Below, in pieces: positions 17,498 to 26,667 of a stretch of 64,000 nucleotides of DNA. Numbering within the stretch: position 1 is the stretch's first letter; every line of letters starts with the position of its first letter. The notes below the pieces were generated by a model, which saw nothing but the letters and a program-made list of their open reading frames with translations, made no database searches and was not told the origin of the DNA. Location of the stretch: the NCBI GenBank assembly GCA_937990185.1, contig CALKBI010000024.1:1-64000 (forward strand), written 5' to 3'. Position numbers and translations under genes: made by a program. The stretch comes from an uncultured Neomegalonema sp. Lineage in GTDB: Bacteria > Pseudomonadota > Alphaproteobacteria > Rhodobacterales > Rhodobacteraceae.

Positions 17498-18256
17498 TCA
17501 ATCTTGCGTAAAAACAAGAATGTTCGACAGTTTATCGGTATTGCTTCTGGCAAGTTTACCGCAAACATTTTCATGGCCATCACGGGTTAGTGCACAATAA
17601 TCGTAGCTGCCCATATCCAAATTAAAAGCCATGTGCGGAGCATACTTTTCCTGCACTTCTTTTCCGGCTTCAAACAGCGTCAAGGCGCGGTCCCCGCTGT
17701 CGTAAATGCCGTAGTTTCCATTTTCATACGAGAATACAATGCGCCGACGAAACCGCCTTGCACCGGAAACATCACGCACATCAAGTGCGCCGTCGGTAAT
17801 CAGCAGGTGGCTTTGAATCGCCGAGAGGCCCAGTTGCTTGGCGCGGGCAACAAAAGCACGGCGCTGGGCGCGATCCCGTAAGTTGCTGAGACTTCCACGA
17901 AACTTGACGCGCGCAACATGGTGCAGCGTCAGATCACCCTCTGGAGTGATCAGCATGAGACCATCCCAACCCTGAATATAGGGGTCATAAGGCTTGCCGT
18001 GATCCATGACGAAGCCTTCGGGTTCTACCTTCTCGCCGCTGGTATAAGCGCCGGTAACGACGAGCGTGGTTTTGTCCTCTGCTGCCAGATCACCGGGAAT
18101 CGCGTCATCAGGTGCGAGCAGGACCAGAGCCGCGTGAGTGGAGGCTTCACAGCTATTCAAAAGCAAATCATCGCTTGCATTAGAGCAACTCGTGGCTTGA
18201 GCTTGTTCCGTAGCAACGATGAATACTGCACTGTAAATAAAATGAAACCGACGCAC
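17498..18256 (-). CDS. Exported protein, possibly phosphodiester-glycosidase-like
   Basis: The 252-residue protein has a signal peptide (hydrophobic core, cleavage near A-Q-A-T, residue 22) and at least five Cys in the mature part. The pattern of a repeated beta core with AFNLDMGSYDYC (about 211-222) is reminiscent of the NAGPA/phosphodiester glycosidase fold, in which an N-L-D-x-G element is conserved. This is a weak resemblance. It is the gene downstream of sdhB on the same strand but separated by about 120 nt. Confidence 0.6.
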   Translation of the reverse strand: MRRFHFIYSAVFIVATEQAQATSCSNASDDLLLNSCEASTHAALVLLAPDDAIPGDLAAEDKTTLVVTGAYTSGEKVEPEGFVMDHGKPYDPYIQGWDGLMLITPEGDLTLHHVARVKFRGSLSNLRDRAQRRAFVARAKQLGLSAIQSHLLITDGALDVRDVSGARRFRRRIVFSYENGNYGIYDSGDRALTLFEAGKEVQEKYAPHMAFNLDMGSYDYCALTRDGHENVCGKLARSNTDKLSNILVFTQD

Positions 18257-18375
18257 CGTGCCTCACCTGTTTTCTTGCCATTAGCTTTGAGCGAACAAAC
18301 CCGACAGGGCAAGAGAAAAGGGGCTTTGACGCGGCAACTTTATGGTCGGATACCGCGCCAAGCAGATTTAACGGC

Positions 18376-19152
18376 TTACATTTGCCGTTCGACCATCATT
18401 TGCTTGATACCCGAAATTGCCTTGGCCGGGTTTAGACCTTTGGGGCAGGCTTTGGTGCAATTCATGATCGTGTGACAGCGGTAAAGGCGGAACGGATCTT
18501 CCAGATCGTCGAGACGTTCGCCTTTTGCCTCATCGCGGCTGTCGTTCAGCCAACGTGATGCTTGCAACAAGGCCGCCGGGCCGAGATAGCGGTCGCCATT
18601 CCACCAGTAACTCGGGCAGGATGTCGAACAACACGCGCACATGATGCACTCATAAAGACCATCGAGCTGCTCGCGATCTTCTTCAGATTGTTTCCATTCT
18701 TTCGCCGGTGCAGGTGTATCGGTAATCAACCACGGCTTCACCGAGGCGTGCTGTGCGTAAAAATGAGTAAGATCAGGCACAAGGTCTTTAACGACAGGCA
18801 TGTGCGGCAGAGGATAAATACGGACATCGCCGTCAATCTCGTCCAACCCTTTGGTGCAGGCCAGCGTATTCGCGCCGTCGATATTCATCGCACATGATCC
18901 GCAAATCCCTTCACGGCAAGAGCGGCGGAAAGTCAGGGTAGGGTCGATCTCGTTCTTAATCTTGATAATCGCATCCAGAACCATCGGCCCGCAATCATCA
19001 AGGTCGAGGTAATAAGTATCAACACGAGGATTTTCGCCCGAATCCGGGTCCCAACGATACACCTTAAAGCCTTTAAGGTTTGAACCCGCCGGTTTCGGCC
19101 AAGTTTTACCTTGCAGGATTTTCGAATTCTTGGGGAGGGTAAATTTAGCCAT
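18376..19152 (-). CDS. sdhB: Succinate dehydrogenase iron-sulfur subunit
   Basis: SdhB passes electrons from the flavoprotein to quinone in complex II. All three clusters are present: [2Fe-2S] in [10 protein letters not shown]...C, [4Fe-4S] in [12 protein letters not shown], and [3Fe-4S] in [12 protein letters not shown]. The length of 258 is normal. The gene stands alone: sdhA and the sdhCD anchors are not upstream, where a binding-protein gene diverges instead. Those genes must lie elsewhere in the genome. Confidence 0.96.
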   Translation of the reverse strand: MAKFTLPKNSKILQGKTWPKPAGSNLKGFKVYRWDPDSGENPRVDTYYLDLDDCGPMVLDAIIKIKNEIDPTLTFRRSCREGICGSCAMNIDGANTLACTKGLDEIDGDVRIYPLPHMPVVKDLVPDLTHFYAQHASVKPWLITDTPAPAKEWKQSEEDREQLDGLYECIMCACCSTSCPSYWWNGDRYLGPAALLQASRWLNDSRDEAKGERLDDLEDPFRLYRCHTIMNCTKACPKGLNPAKAISGIKQMMVERQM

Positions 19153-19467
19153 TAACTTCGACTCGCCGTTCTCTTGGATGAATCGCGAAGCCTTGAGACT
19201 CCCGATAAAAACCTGTGCGTCTGATATGGCATCACGAGATGATTGTCCAAGAGTTAAGAGTGTCGCAGATTGTTGATTTACCTTACGTCAGATTAGTGTG
19301 GGTGATTGCAGATCCTGCGATTATAAGATTTTTGTCCATAAACAGTGACGGCGAAATTTACATAAGAACGAAGAGTAAACTCGAAATGCCCTCGCGTGAT
19401 CGTGCCCGGTTGCCACAGTCGGAGTGACGCGCTAGCGTGCAGGCGTATAGATTCAGGGAGAGACAAT
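19153..19467. other. Divergent intergenic region sdhB / binding protein
   Basis: The 315 bases hold no supportable gene. They should contain the promoters for both flanking genes. GGGAGAG just before 19468 is the ribosome site of the binding-protein gene. An 8-bp palindrome CGCTAGCG is at 19430-19437. Confidence 0.6.
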
Positions 19468-21027
19468 ATGACATTACTATCTGCGGCGGGAACGCCGATT
19501 ACACGCCGTAAGGCACTGCAATATGGCGGTGCGGCGGCAATCGCGTTGTCGGCGACCGGTTCTGCAATCGCGGCTCCGAAACGTGGCGGCAAACTGCGGG
19601 TTGGTAAAGCCCATGGCGGAACCACGGATACGCTCGATCCGGCGACATTCGAGAACGGTTTCACGATCTCGCTCACCAATGCGATGCATAATTACCTCAC
19701 CGAAGTCGGCCCAGATGGCGCTTTGCGCGGTGAAATGGCCGAAAGCTGGGAAGCATCGTCGGATGCGAAGACGTGGACCTTCAAACTGCGTGATGCAAAG
19801 TTCCACGACGGTAAAAAAGTCACCGCGAAAGACGTTATCGCGTCGCTTAACCACCACCGCGGCGAAGATTCCAAATCTGCAGCAAAACCAATCGTTGCGC
19901 CGATCACTGAGATCAAAGCCAAAGGCGATGATGCGGTTGAGATCACGCTCAGCGATGGCAACGCCGACTTCCCTTATATCGTCAGTGACTATCACCTCGC
20001 AATCGGCCCGGCAGAAGACGACGGCACGGTCGATTGGACAAAAGGTATCGGCGCAGGCGGCTATAAGCTCGACAATTACGAACCCGGCGTGCGTGCTGAT
20101 TTCACCCGTAACGATGATTACTGGAAAAAAGACTCGTGCTATTTCGATAGCCTTGAGCTTCTGTCGATCGTTGATCCGGTCGCGCGGACCAATGCGCTCG
20201 TCACCGGCGAAGTTGATGTCATTGACCGTGTGCCACTGAAAACAGTCAATCTGTTGAAGCGCAAATCTGGCGTCAAAGTGCTGTCGACCAACGGTACGCA
20301 ACACTACACCTTCCCGATGGATACGCGCGCTGCGCCGTTCAAAGACAATCATGTGCGCTTGGCACTTAAATACGCGATTGATCGTGAAGAGTTGGTCGAG
20401 AAAATCCTCTTTGGTTACGGTTCTGCCGGAAATGATCACCCAATCGGACGGGGACAGCCGTTCTTTGCCAAAGATCTCGGGCAGCGCAGCTATGACCCTG
20501 ACAAGGCCAAGTTCCACCTTAAAAAAGCAGGCATGGACTCTCTGACAGTTCCGCTCAGTGTTGCCGATGCCGCCTTTGAAGGTGCAGGCGATGCAGGGGC
20601 ATTGTTCCAAGCCAGTGCGAAAAAAGCCGGTATCGAAATTGACCTCATCCGTGAGCCGAATGACGGCTATTGGTCAAACGTCTGGATGACCAAGCCATTC
20701 TGCGCTTGTTACTGGAGTGGCCGTCCGACATCTGATTGGATGTTCTCAACCGCATACGCAGAGGGCGTGCCTTGGAATGATGCGTACTGGGAGCACACAG
20801 TCTTCAACGTATTGTTGAAAGCCGCACGGTCAGAGCTGGATGAAGATCGTCGCCGCGACATGTACAGCGAAATGCAGGAAATCGTCTCCGACGAAGGCGG
20901 CACGATTATTCCAATGTTCGCGCAATATGTCTTCGCGACATCGGATAAAGTGGCGCAAGGCGAAACGATGGGCACGAACTGGGATATGGACGGCGAGCGC
21001 TACATGGAGCGCTGGTGGTTCGCATAA
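19468..21027 (+). CDS. Peptide/nickel-type ABC substrate-binding protein
   Basis: A periplasmic SBP_bac_5 (family 5) binding protein of 519 residues. It has a twin-arginine-type leader (TRRKALQYGG at about 12-21, then an Ala-rich core ending S-A-I-A-A-P). The family core is visible in ESWEASSDAKTWTFKLRDAKFHDGKKVTAKDVIASL. No permease or ATPase genes follow, so it is an orphan receptor in this window. The start at 19468 follows GGGAGAG; an upstream in-frame start at 19396 would spoil the leader. A strong terminator follows. Confidence 0.9.
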   Translation: MTLLSAAGTPITRRKALQYGGAAAIALSATGSAIAAPKRGGKLRVGKAHGGTTDTLDPATFENGFTISLTNAMHNYLTEVGPDGALRGEMAESWEASSDAKTWTFKLRDAKFHDGKKVTAKDVIASLNHHRGEDSKSAAKPIVAPITEIKAKGDDAVEITLSDGNADFPYIVSDYHLAIGPAEDDGTVDWTKGIGAGGYKLDNYEPGVRADFTRNDDYWKKDSCYFDSLELLSIVDPVARTNALVTGEVDVIDRVPLKTVNLLKRKSGVKVLSTNGTQHYTFPMDTRAAPFKDNHVRLALKYAIDREELVEKILFGYGSAGNDHPIGRGQPFFAKDLGQRSYDPDKAKFHLKKAGMDSLTVPLSVADAAFEGAGDAGALFQASAKKAGIEIDLIREPNDGYWSNVWMTKPFCACYWSGRPTSDWMFSTAYAEGVPWNDAYWEHTVFNVLLKAARSELDEDRRRDMYSEMQEIVSDEGGTIIPMFAQYVFATSDKVAQGETMGTNWDMDGERYMERWWFA

Positions 21028-21056
21028 GCCTTATGTGAGACCCTAATAATGCAGTG

Positions 21057-21087
21057 AGCCTCGCCCCTTCGGGCGGGGCTTTTTTTA
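21057..21087 (+). terminator. Strong terminator after the binding-protein gene
   Basis: A 10-bp stem, AGCCTCGCCC / GGGCGGGGCT with one T-G pair and a CTTC loop, is followed by a run of six T. It separates the binding-protein gene from the CocE hydrolase gene. Confidence 0.93.
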
Positions 21088-21102
21088 TGAGGAGCAGGCC
21101 GG

Positions 21103-23109
21103 ATGAAGGTCGAGACGGATTTCCCGCGACGGGTCATTGAACATGCCGATATGGGGATCATCATGTCCGATGGCACGCGGCTCTCGGCGCGGGTTTGGAT
21201 GCCCGATGATGCCGGTGATAATCCGGTCCCCGTTATCTTTGAGCATTTGCCGTATCGCAAACGCGACGGCACGATTGTCCGGGATCAATTCTCTCATCCG
21301 TGGATGGCGGGGCAGGGTTATTGCTGCATCCGCACGGATATGCGGGGCAATGGCGAGTCCGAAGGCTTGATGGAGGACGAATACACTCAACAGGAATTGG
21401 ACGATGCCTGCGATGTGATTGCGTGGGCGGCGGCACAGCCCTGGTGCAACGGCAATGTCGGAATGCAGGGGATTTCCTGGGGCGGTTTCAACAGTCTGCA
21501 AGTCGCTGCAATGCGCCCATCTGCGCTCAAGGCCATCATTACAATCTGTTCGACTGTAGATCGTTATGCCGATGACATTCATTACAAAGGCGGGTGTCTG
21601 CTGGCCGAAAACTTTGGCTGGTCCGCGAATATGCTGTCCTATTCATCGCGCCCGCCGGACCCTGTTTTGGTGGGCGATGATTGGGACGCGATATGGCTTT
21701 CCCGACTGGAGGCGCAACCGTTCCTCTGGGGCGAATGGCATCGCCATCAGCACCGCGATGCGTATTGGAAGCACGGCTCGGTTTGCGAAGACTATGCGGC
21801 GATTGAGGCGGCGGTTCTCAGCATAGGCGGATGGCATGACGGATACCGCAATACGATCTCGCATCTTGTGGAAAATCTGTCATCGCCGGTGAAAGGCATC
21901 GTTGGCCCATGGAACCACAAATACCCGCATTATGCCGGTCCCGCACCCGCTATCGGATTTTTGCAAGAGGCAAAACGATGGTGGGATAAATGGCTGAAAG
22001 GCATTGATACGGGCGTTGAAAATGATCCGGCCTACCGCGTCTATTTGATGGATTCGATCAAACCGAAGCGCTGGGTTGATGAACGAAAAGGCCGTTGGAT
22101 TACGGAGGCCGATTGGCCTTCTGACAATACCACCCTGCAAACACTGCACTTAGGACAGGGCGTTTTGACCGCCGGTGCATCGCCCTGCGGTCAATCTGTT
22201 TCATCCCCGCAAAATTGCGGCGTGAATGCCGGAGAGTTTTTCCCGTTTGCTTTCGGAGATGAATTACCGGACGAGCAATCGGCAGACGATGCCTTGTCGG
22301 TTTGCTTTGACAGTGAAGTACAGAGGGAGACGCGTGATATTGTCGGCGCGCCGGTGATCAATCTCAAAATTTCATCAGACAAACCGAACGCGCAAATTGC
22401 GGTGCGGCTTCTCGATGTATATCCCGATGGCACGAGCGCTCTTATTACTCATGGCGTTATGAATTTGGCACATCGGGAGTCGCACGAACATCCCTCCGTG
22501 TTAGAGCCGGGGGCGGTTTATCCGGTCACCTTCGCGCTTGATCAAATCGCCTATCGCCTCCCGTCAGGACATCGTTTGAGGGTTGCGGTTTCAACAGCGT
22601 ATTGGCCCACACTCTGGCCCTCGTCTGAGGCCGCGACGGTCACGATAGACGCCGGTTCAATCGACATTCCAATGCGTGTGTCGCAATCGGTCGATAAGGA
22701 TGAATGGCACTTCGAGGCCCCCGTTGGTGCAGCGCCGTGGCGAACCGAACATCTGCGCGCCTCTTCCTACGTCAGGACGGAAACCACGGATGAGGCAACG
22801 GGGATAACCACGATCAAAATCGACGAAGACAGCGGCGAGCAACGTGACCTCGAACATGGGCTTATTTCCGGGTCATGGTTCAAGGAGCGATTTTACATTC
22901 ACCCGGATGATCCTCTGTCCGCCCGAACAACTGCAGAATGGGAACAGACCGGAGGCCGCGACGGGCAGATGTGGCGCACACATGTCGAGGCCGAAATGAC
23001 GAGTGACAGAGATCATTTCTATGTCCGCGCGACCTTGAACGCTTACAAAAATGGTGCGCCGTTTTTTGAGAGAAAGTTTGAGGATAAAGTAGAGCGTAAA
23101 TTTGTTTGA
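21103..23109 (+). CDS. CocE/NonD family hydrolase (X-Pro dipeptidyl-peptidase type)
   Basis: The 668-residue serine hydrolase has the S15/CocE architecture. An alpha/beta-hydrolase domain (about 1-330) carries nucleophile elbow GISWGGFN (about 125-132) and later catalytic Asp/His regions (SIGGWHDGY, GPWNHKYPHY). A C-terminal jelly-roll (about 400-660) includes INLKISSDKPNAQIAVRLLDVYPDG. Such enzymes cleave acyl esters or amides, or X-Pro peptides. The gene follows an orphan peptide-binding protein but is separated by a terminator, so a shared peptide pathway is only a possibility. Confidence 0.9.
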   Translation: MKVETDFPRRVIEHADMGIIMSDGTRLSARVWMPDDAGDNPVPVIFEHLPYRKRDGTIVRDQFSHPWMAGQGYCCIRTDMRGNGESEGLMEDEYTQQELDDACDVIAWAAAQPWCNGNVGMQGISWGGFNSLQVAAMRPSALKAIITICSTVDRYADDIHYKGGCLLAENFGWSANMLSYSSRPPDPVLVGDDWDAIWLSRLEAQPFLWGEWHRHQHRDAYWKHGSVCEDYAAIEAAVLSIGGWHDGYRNTISHLVENLSSPVKGIVGPWNHKYPHYAGPAPAIGFLQEAKRWWDKWLKGIDTGVENDPAYRVYLMDSIKPKRWVDERKGRWITEADWPSDNTTLQTLHLGQGVLTAGASPCGQSVSSPQNCGVNAGEFFPFAFGDELPDEQSADDALSVCFDSEVQRETRDIVGAPVINLKISSDKPNAQIAVRLLDVYPDGTSALITHGVMNLAHRESHEHPSVLEPGAVYPVTFALDQIAYRLPSGHRLRVAVSTAYWPTLWPSSEAATVTIDAGSIDIPMRVSQSVDKDEWHFEAPVGAAPWRTEHLRASSYVRTETTDEATGITTIKIDEDSGEQRDLEHGLISGSWFKERFYIHPDDPLSARTTAEWEQTGGRDGQMWRTHVEAEMTSDRDHFYVRATLNAYKNGAPFFERKFEDKVERKFV

Positions 23110-23122
23110 GGGACAGTAAGAT

Positions 23123-24334
23123 TTACTCCGGCGGTAGGCCAACGCATCCCGCAGCGATTAATCTCTCAATCTCGTCGGCGCTATATCCGTACTCTGCAAG
23201 CACCTCGGGAAAATGTTCACCGAGCTGAGGGGCAGGGCGGCTCACGCCTCCCGGTGTTTCCGAAAATTTGACGGGAAGGCCAATCGTTTCGACCGTACCT
23301 GCGCCGGGGTGATCTGTCTCGACAATCATATCCCGCGCGCGGGCTTGTGGGTCCGCGTGCATTTCGGTGATGGAGAGAACCGGCCCTGCGGGAAATCCGC
23401 CAGCCTCCAACAAGCCGAGCCAAACCTCGGTTGTCTTTGTCTGAAAACGTGCGGTGAGGGCTTCGGTCAAAGCGTCCAGATTATCCATCCGGGCTTTGTT
23501 CGTCGAAAACCGCACGTCGTCGTTCAATTCAGGCGCTTCGACCAAGGTAATCAGCCGTTCCCAATTCGCTTGATTGGCCGCGCCGATATTGATCCAGCCA
23601 TCGGCGGTTTCAAAAGCTTGATAAGGCGCATTGAGGGGATGCGCGCTGCCCATTGGTCCCGGTGAAATGCCGGTAGCAAAGGCGATGGCCGATTGCCAAT
23701 ATGTGTGCGTAATCGCGGCTTCAAACAGCGACGTATCGACTTTTTGTCCTTCGCCGGTTTGCAAGCGTCTTGCATAGGCGGCGGCAACGCCCATCGCACC
23801 GAGAATGCCTGCTGTAATGTCGGAGACGGGCGCACCGACTTTGACCGGCGGGCGGCCCGCGCCCTCTCCGGTGATCGACATCAGGCCGGACATGCCTTGC
23901 GCGATCAGATCGAACCCGCCACGATCCGCGTAAGGGCCGGTGCGCCCAAAGCCCGATATTTCGCAATAGATCAAACCGGGATTATCTTTGCGCAGCGTCT
24001 CATACCCAAGGCCGAGTTTTTCCATTGTGCCTTTGCGGTAATTCTCGATGACCACATCTGCCGTAGAAAGCATCTTGCGCAGTACCGCATTGCCTTCGGG
24101 GTTTTTCAGATCGAGGACGATGCCGCGCTTGTTGCGGTTCATCATCATAAAGGCAGCGGATTCTCCGTTGATCTCCGGGGGTACGGACCGCCGCGTGTCG
24201 TCGCCGCTTGTCTTTTCGACCTTGATAACATCAGCGCCCATATCGGCCAGCATCAATCCGCAAACCGGACCGGCCATAATATGCGCCAGTTCTATGACTT
24301 TCATGCCATGTAAAGGACCGCGCGGGGGCGTCAA
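23123..24334 (-). CDS. Class III CoA-transferase (CaiB/BaiF)
   Basis: The 403-residue enzyme moves CoA between carboxylic acids. The N-terminus VIELAHIMAGPVCGLMLADMGADVIKVE and the catalytic Asp region (about residue 165, PVSDITAGILGAMG) are typical. A TTG start at 24334 is supported by GGAGGGAG seven bases upstream and overlaps the previous stop as TTGA; ATG 24304 is the alternative. It ends the TRAP operon and may activate the acid imported by the transporter. Confidence 0.9.
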   Translation of the reverse strand: MTPPRGPLHGMKVIELAHIMAGPVCGLMLADMGADVIKVEKTSGDDTRRSVPPEINGESAAFMMMNRNKRGIVLDLKNPEGNAVLRKMLSTADVVIENYRKGTMEKLGLGYETLRKDNPGLIYCEISGFGRTGPYADRGGFDLIAQGMSGLMSITGEGAGRPPVKVGAPVSDITAGILGAMGVAAAYARRLQTGEGQKVDTSLFEAAITHTYWQSAIAFATGISPGPMGSAHPLNAPYQAFETADGWINIGAANQANWERLITLVEAPELNDDVRFSTNKARMDNLDALTEALTARFQTKTTEVWLGLLEAGGFPAGPVLSITEMHADPQARARDMIVETDHPGAGTVETIGLPVKFSETPGGVSRPAPQLGEHFPEVLAEYGYSADEIERLIAAGCVGLPPE

Positions 24335-24768
24335 GATGCGCTCCCTCCGGTGTCCGGGTCGAACCCTGCGGCAGTGATGGCGGCTACCGCGCAGGCTTCG
24401 TCATTATCCGAGCTATCGCCGGTCACGCCAACCGCCCCGATGATCGTGCCGTCGGAGCGGATCAAGACCCCGCCGGGAACCGGAACCAATGCACCGCTCG
24501 CAAGACTATTCATGGATTGAATGAAATAAGGTTGTTCCTGCGCGCGCTCGAACAAGGCGCGCGATCCGATGCCCATCATCACCGCGCCATGTGCTTTACC
24601 ATGCGCGATGGCGAAGCGCATCGGGCTTGCTCCATCGGAGCGCTCGAATGCAATTGGATGACCGCCCGCATCAATCACACAAACCGACAACGGCTTCATC
24701 CCGCGTTGGGCGGCTTGCGCGAATATCGCTTGAATAAGCTGTCGCGCGATGTCCAGTGTCAGGCTCAT
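24331..24768 (-). CDS. GlcG/HbpS-family heme-binding-like protein
   Basis: The 145-residue protein is of the GlcG/HbpS (DUF336) family. The core is ICVIDAGGHPIAFERSDGA... with a G-x-A-HGKAHGAVMMG segment (about 52-61) and VPGGVLIRSDGTIIGAVGVTGDSSDNDEACAVAAI (about 97-132). GlcG genes lie near glycolate oxidase in E. coli, and HbpS binds heme in Streptomyces. It overlaps both neighbours by 4 nt, so it is an integral part of the TRAP-CoA-transferase operon. Its role is probably accessory or sensory. Confidence 0.85.
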   Translation of the reverse strand: MSLTLDIARQLIQAIFAQAAQRGMKPLSVCVIDAGGHPIAFERSDGASPMRFAIAHGKAHGAVMMGIGSRALFERAQEQPYFIQSMNSLASGALVPVPGGVLIRSDGTIIGAVGVTGDSSDNDEACAVAAITAAGFDPDTGGSAS

Positions 24769-26045
24769 CGGTAGAAATACTCCACGAGGAACATCGGAAC
24801 GGCGGGCACATAGGTACAGATCATCAGCACCGTCAGCAGGACTGCGACGAAGTAGACGTTCACCTTTGTCACTTCCCAGACATTCGCCCGCGCAATCGAA
24901 CAGGATGTAATGAGCACACTGGCAACGGGCGGTGTCTGCTGTCCGATGGCGAGGTTCAGGGTTACCACAAGACCGAAATGCACGGGGTCAATTCCCGCCC
25001 CTTGGATCAGCGGAATAACAATCGGAACCACGAGAATAATCGCCGCCGCCGAGTGCAGGAAGAATCCGATAACGAGGAAGAAGAAATTTAGGATCAGCAG
25101 AATGACATATTTGTTGTCCGTAAATGCGAGCAGATCTGCGGCGATTTGTTGGGGTACTTGGGCGCGGGTCAGGAAACCGCCCATCAAAACAGACGCGGCG
25201 ACCAACAACATCACCACCGCCGTCTGCATTCCACCATCAAGCATGGCCGCTTTCAGTTGGCGCAGATCAACCTCGCGATACCAAAGACCAACAACGATAG
25301 AGGCCAGAACCGCCAATCCTGCCGCTTCGGTTGCTGTGACGTATCCGCCGAAGATACCGCCAAGAATAATGACCGGCAGCGCAAAAGTTGGCAGCGCCTC
25401 GATGAAAGTTTCGCGCACGCGCTTTCCGTTGAAGGCTTCTTCGACAGGCAGGTCGTAACGCCGTGCAAACCCGTAGGCTACGCCCATCAATCCGGCAGCA
25501 CCCAGCAGACCGGGAACAATTCCGGCGACAAATAGCTGCTCAACCGATGTCCCTGCCGATACCGCATATAGGATCATCGGGATTGACGGAGGGATGATAA
25601 TGGCGAGCGATGCCGATGAAGACGTAATCGCGGCGGCAAATTCTTTCGAGTATCCGCGCTTTTTCATCTCGGGGATCATGATCGACCCCATCGCGGCGAC
25701 ATCGGCGACGGCTGACCCTGAAATCTCGGCGAAGAACAGCGATACGCCGACATTGACCATCGCCAACCCGCCGCGCACGAAGCCGATCAAGGCGGAGACA
25801 AAGTTGATTAGCCGGACGGTGATGCCGGTCGCATTCATGATCGCGCCTGCAAGCACAAACATGGGGATCGCAATCAGTGAGAACTTCGTCGCTCCGTCAT
25901 ACATATCGAGGGCGACGGTGACGAGGCTGTCGACGCCTTCGGTCACGAGCAATCCCATAACACCCGCCACAGCTAGGGCGACGGCAATCGGTACATTGAT
26001 CAGGATCAGCAGCAGGAGAATAAGGAACATGGAGGCAATGAGCAT
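24765..26045 (-). CDS. dctM: TRAP transporter large permease DctM
   Basis: The 426-residue integral membrane protein has about 12 hydrophobic helices and the DctM signatures FFAEISGSAVADVAAMGSIMIPEMKKRGY (about 107-136) and FLHSAAAIILVVPIVIPL. It carries out the sodium-driven uptake step of a TRAP system. The ATG comes one base after the dctQ stop, with GAGG as ribosome site, and its stop overlaps the GlcG-like gene. It belongs to the DctPQM set that starts at 27645. Confidence 0.95.
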   Translation of the reverse strand: MLIASMFLILLLLILINVPIAVALAVAGVMGLLVTEGVDSLVTVALDMYDGATKFSLIAIPMFVLAGAIMNATGITVRLINFVSALIGFVRGGLAMVNVGVSLFFAEISGSAVADVAAMGSIMIPEMKKRGYSKEFAAAITSSSASLAIIIPPSIPMILYAVSAGTSVEQLFVAGIVPGLLGAAGLMGVAYGFARRYDLPVEEAFNGKRVRETFIEALPTFALPVIILGGIFGGYVTATEAAGLAVLASIVVGLWYREVDLRQLKAAMLDGGMQTAVVMLLVAASVLMGGFLTRAQVPQQIAADLLAFTDNKYVILLILNFFFLVIGFFLHSAAAIILVVPIVIPLIQGAGIDPVHFGLVVTLNLAIGQQTPPVASVLITSCSIARANVWEVTKVNVYFVAVLLTVLMICTYVPAVPMFLVEYFYR

Positions 26046-26046
26046 A

Positions 26047-26559
26047 TCAGGACACCTCCTCGTTGATTTCAGGGTGTTCCAGCGAAATTCCGTCCCTCAC
26101 TGACCGCAGATAATCGGGCATCGATACGAGTTGGCAGATAATGAACAGCGCAGCACCGATTGGGATAACTGATTGAGTAAATTGAATTGGAACCCAATCG
26201 AGCGAGACGAGTGTATCGCCTTCGAGAACTTCGAGTACTTGCATGCCTGCCCATGCGAGCAGGATAAAGAAAGCGAGGATGACGAACTCTCCGAACAGTG
26301 CAAGAGCAATGCGCAGGCCGGGAGGTATTGCGAGCAAGACCGAGTCAAAACCGATATGCCGACGCTTTAAAGCGGCCAGTGCTGCACCGTAATACGTGAC
26401 CCATGCCAGCCCGATGGCGGCGACTTCATCATACCAACTGAACGACTCGCCCATCAGTCGAGCGATCACCGAGACGACCACAATAATTGTTAAAGCGATC
26501 ATGAGCACGATGGTTACCCATTCGAGCAGCCACTGCAGCGTATTTTTGATAAATGTCAT
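26047..26559 (-). CDS. dctQ: TRAP transporter small permease DctQ
   Basis: The small four-helix subunit (about 170 residues) that bridges DctP and DctM. The conserved pattern SWYDEVAAIGLAWVTYYGAALA (helix 2) and KRRHIGFDSV (loop) are present. I took ATG 26559; an in-frame GTG at 26586 adds nine residues and cannot be excluded. The upstream gap to dctP holds a terminator-like hairpin. Confidence 0.9.
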   Translation of the reverse strand: MTFIKNTLQWLLEWVTIVLMIALTIIVVVSVIARLMGESFSWYDEVAAIGLAWVTYYGAALAALKRRHIGFDSVLLAIPPGLRIALALFGEFVILAFFILLAWAGMQVLEVLEGDTLVSLDWVPIQFTQSVIPIGAALFIICQLVSMPDYLRSVRDGISLEHPEINEEVS

Positions 26560-26634
26560 GAAGGTCCGCCATGAGATTACTGCCACCCCTATGATTGTTA
26601 GGGCAGCAGTGCGTTAGCGTGATAATCTTCGAAA

Positions 26635-26655
26635 GCCCCGGCGGTTGGCCGGGGC
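26635..26655 (-). terminator. Hairpin between dctP and dctQ
   Basis: GCCCCGGC / GCCGGGGC (26635-26642, 26648-26655) with a 5-base loop is followed on the minus strand by TTTC. It may lower permease expression relative to the binding protein, as seen in other TRAP operons. Confidence 0.7.
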
Positions 26656-26667
26656 AATGCTCGCGGT

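Noticed and set aside
19477-20610. A 377-codon minus-strand frame
   Set aside because: It is antisense to the binding-protein gene, which has a clear leader and family core.
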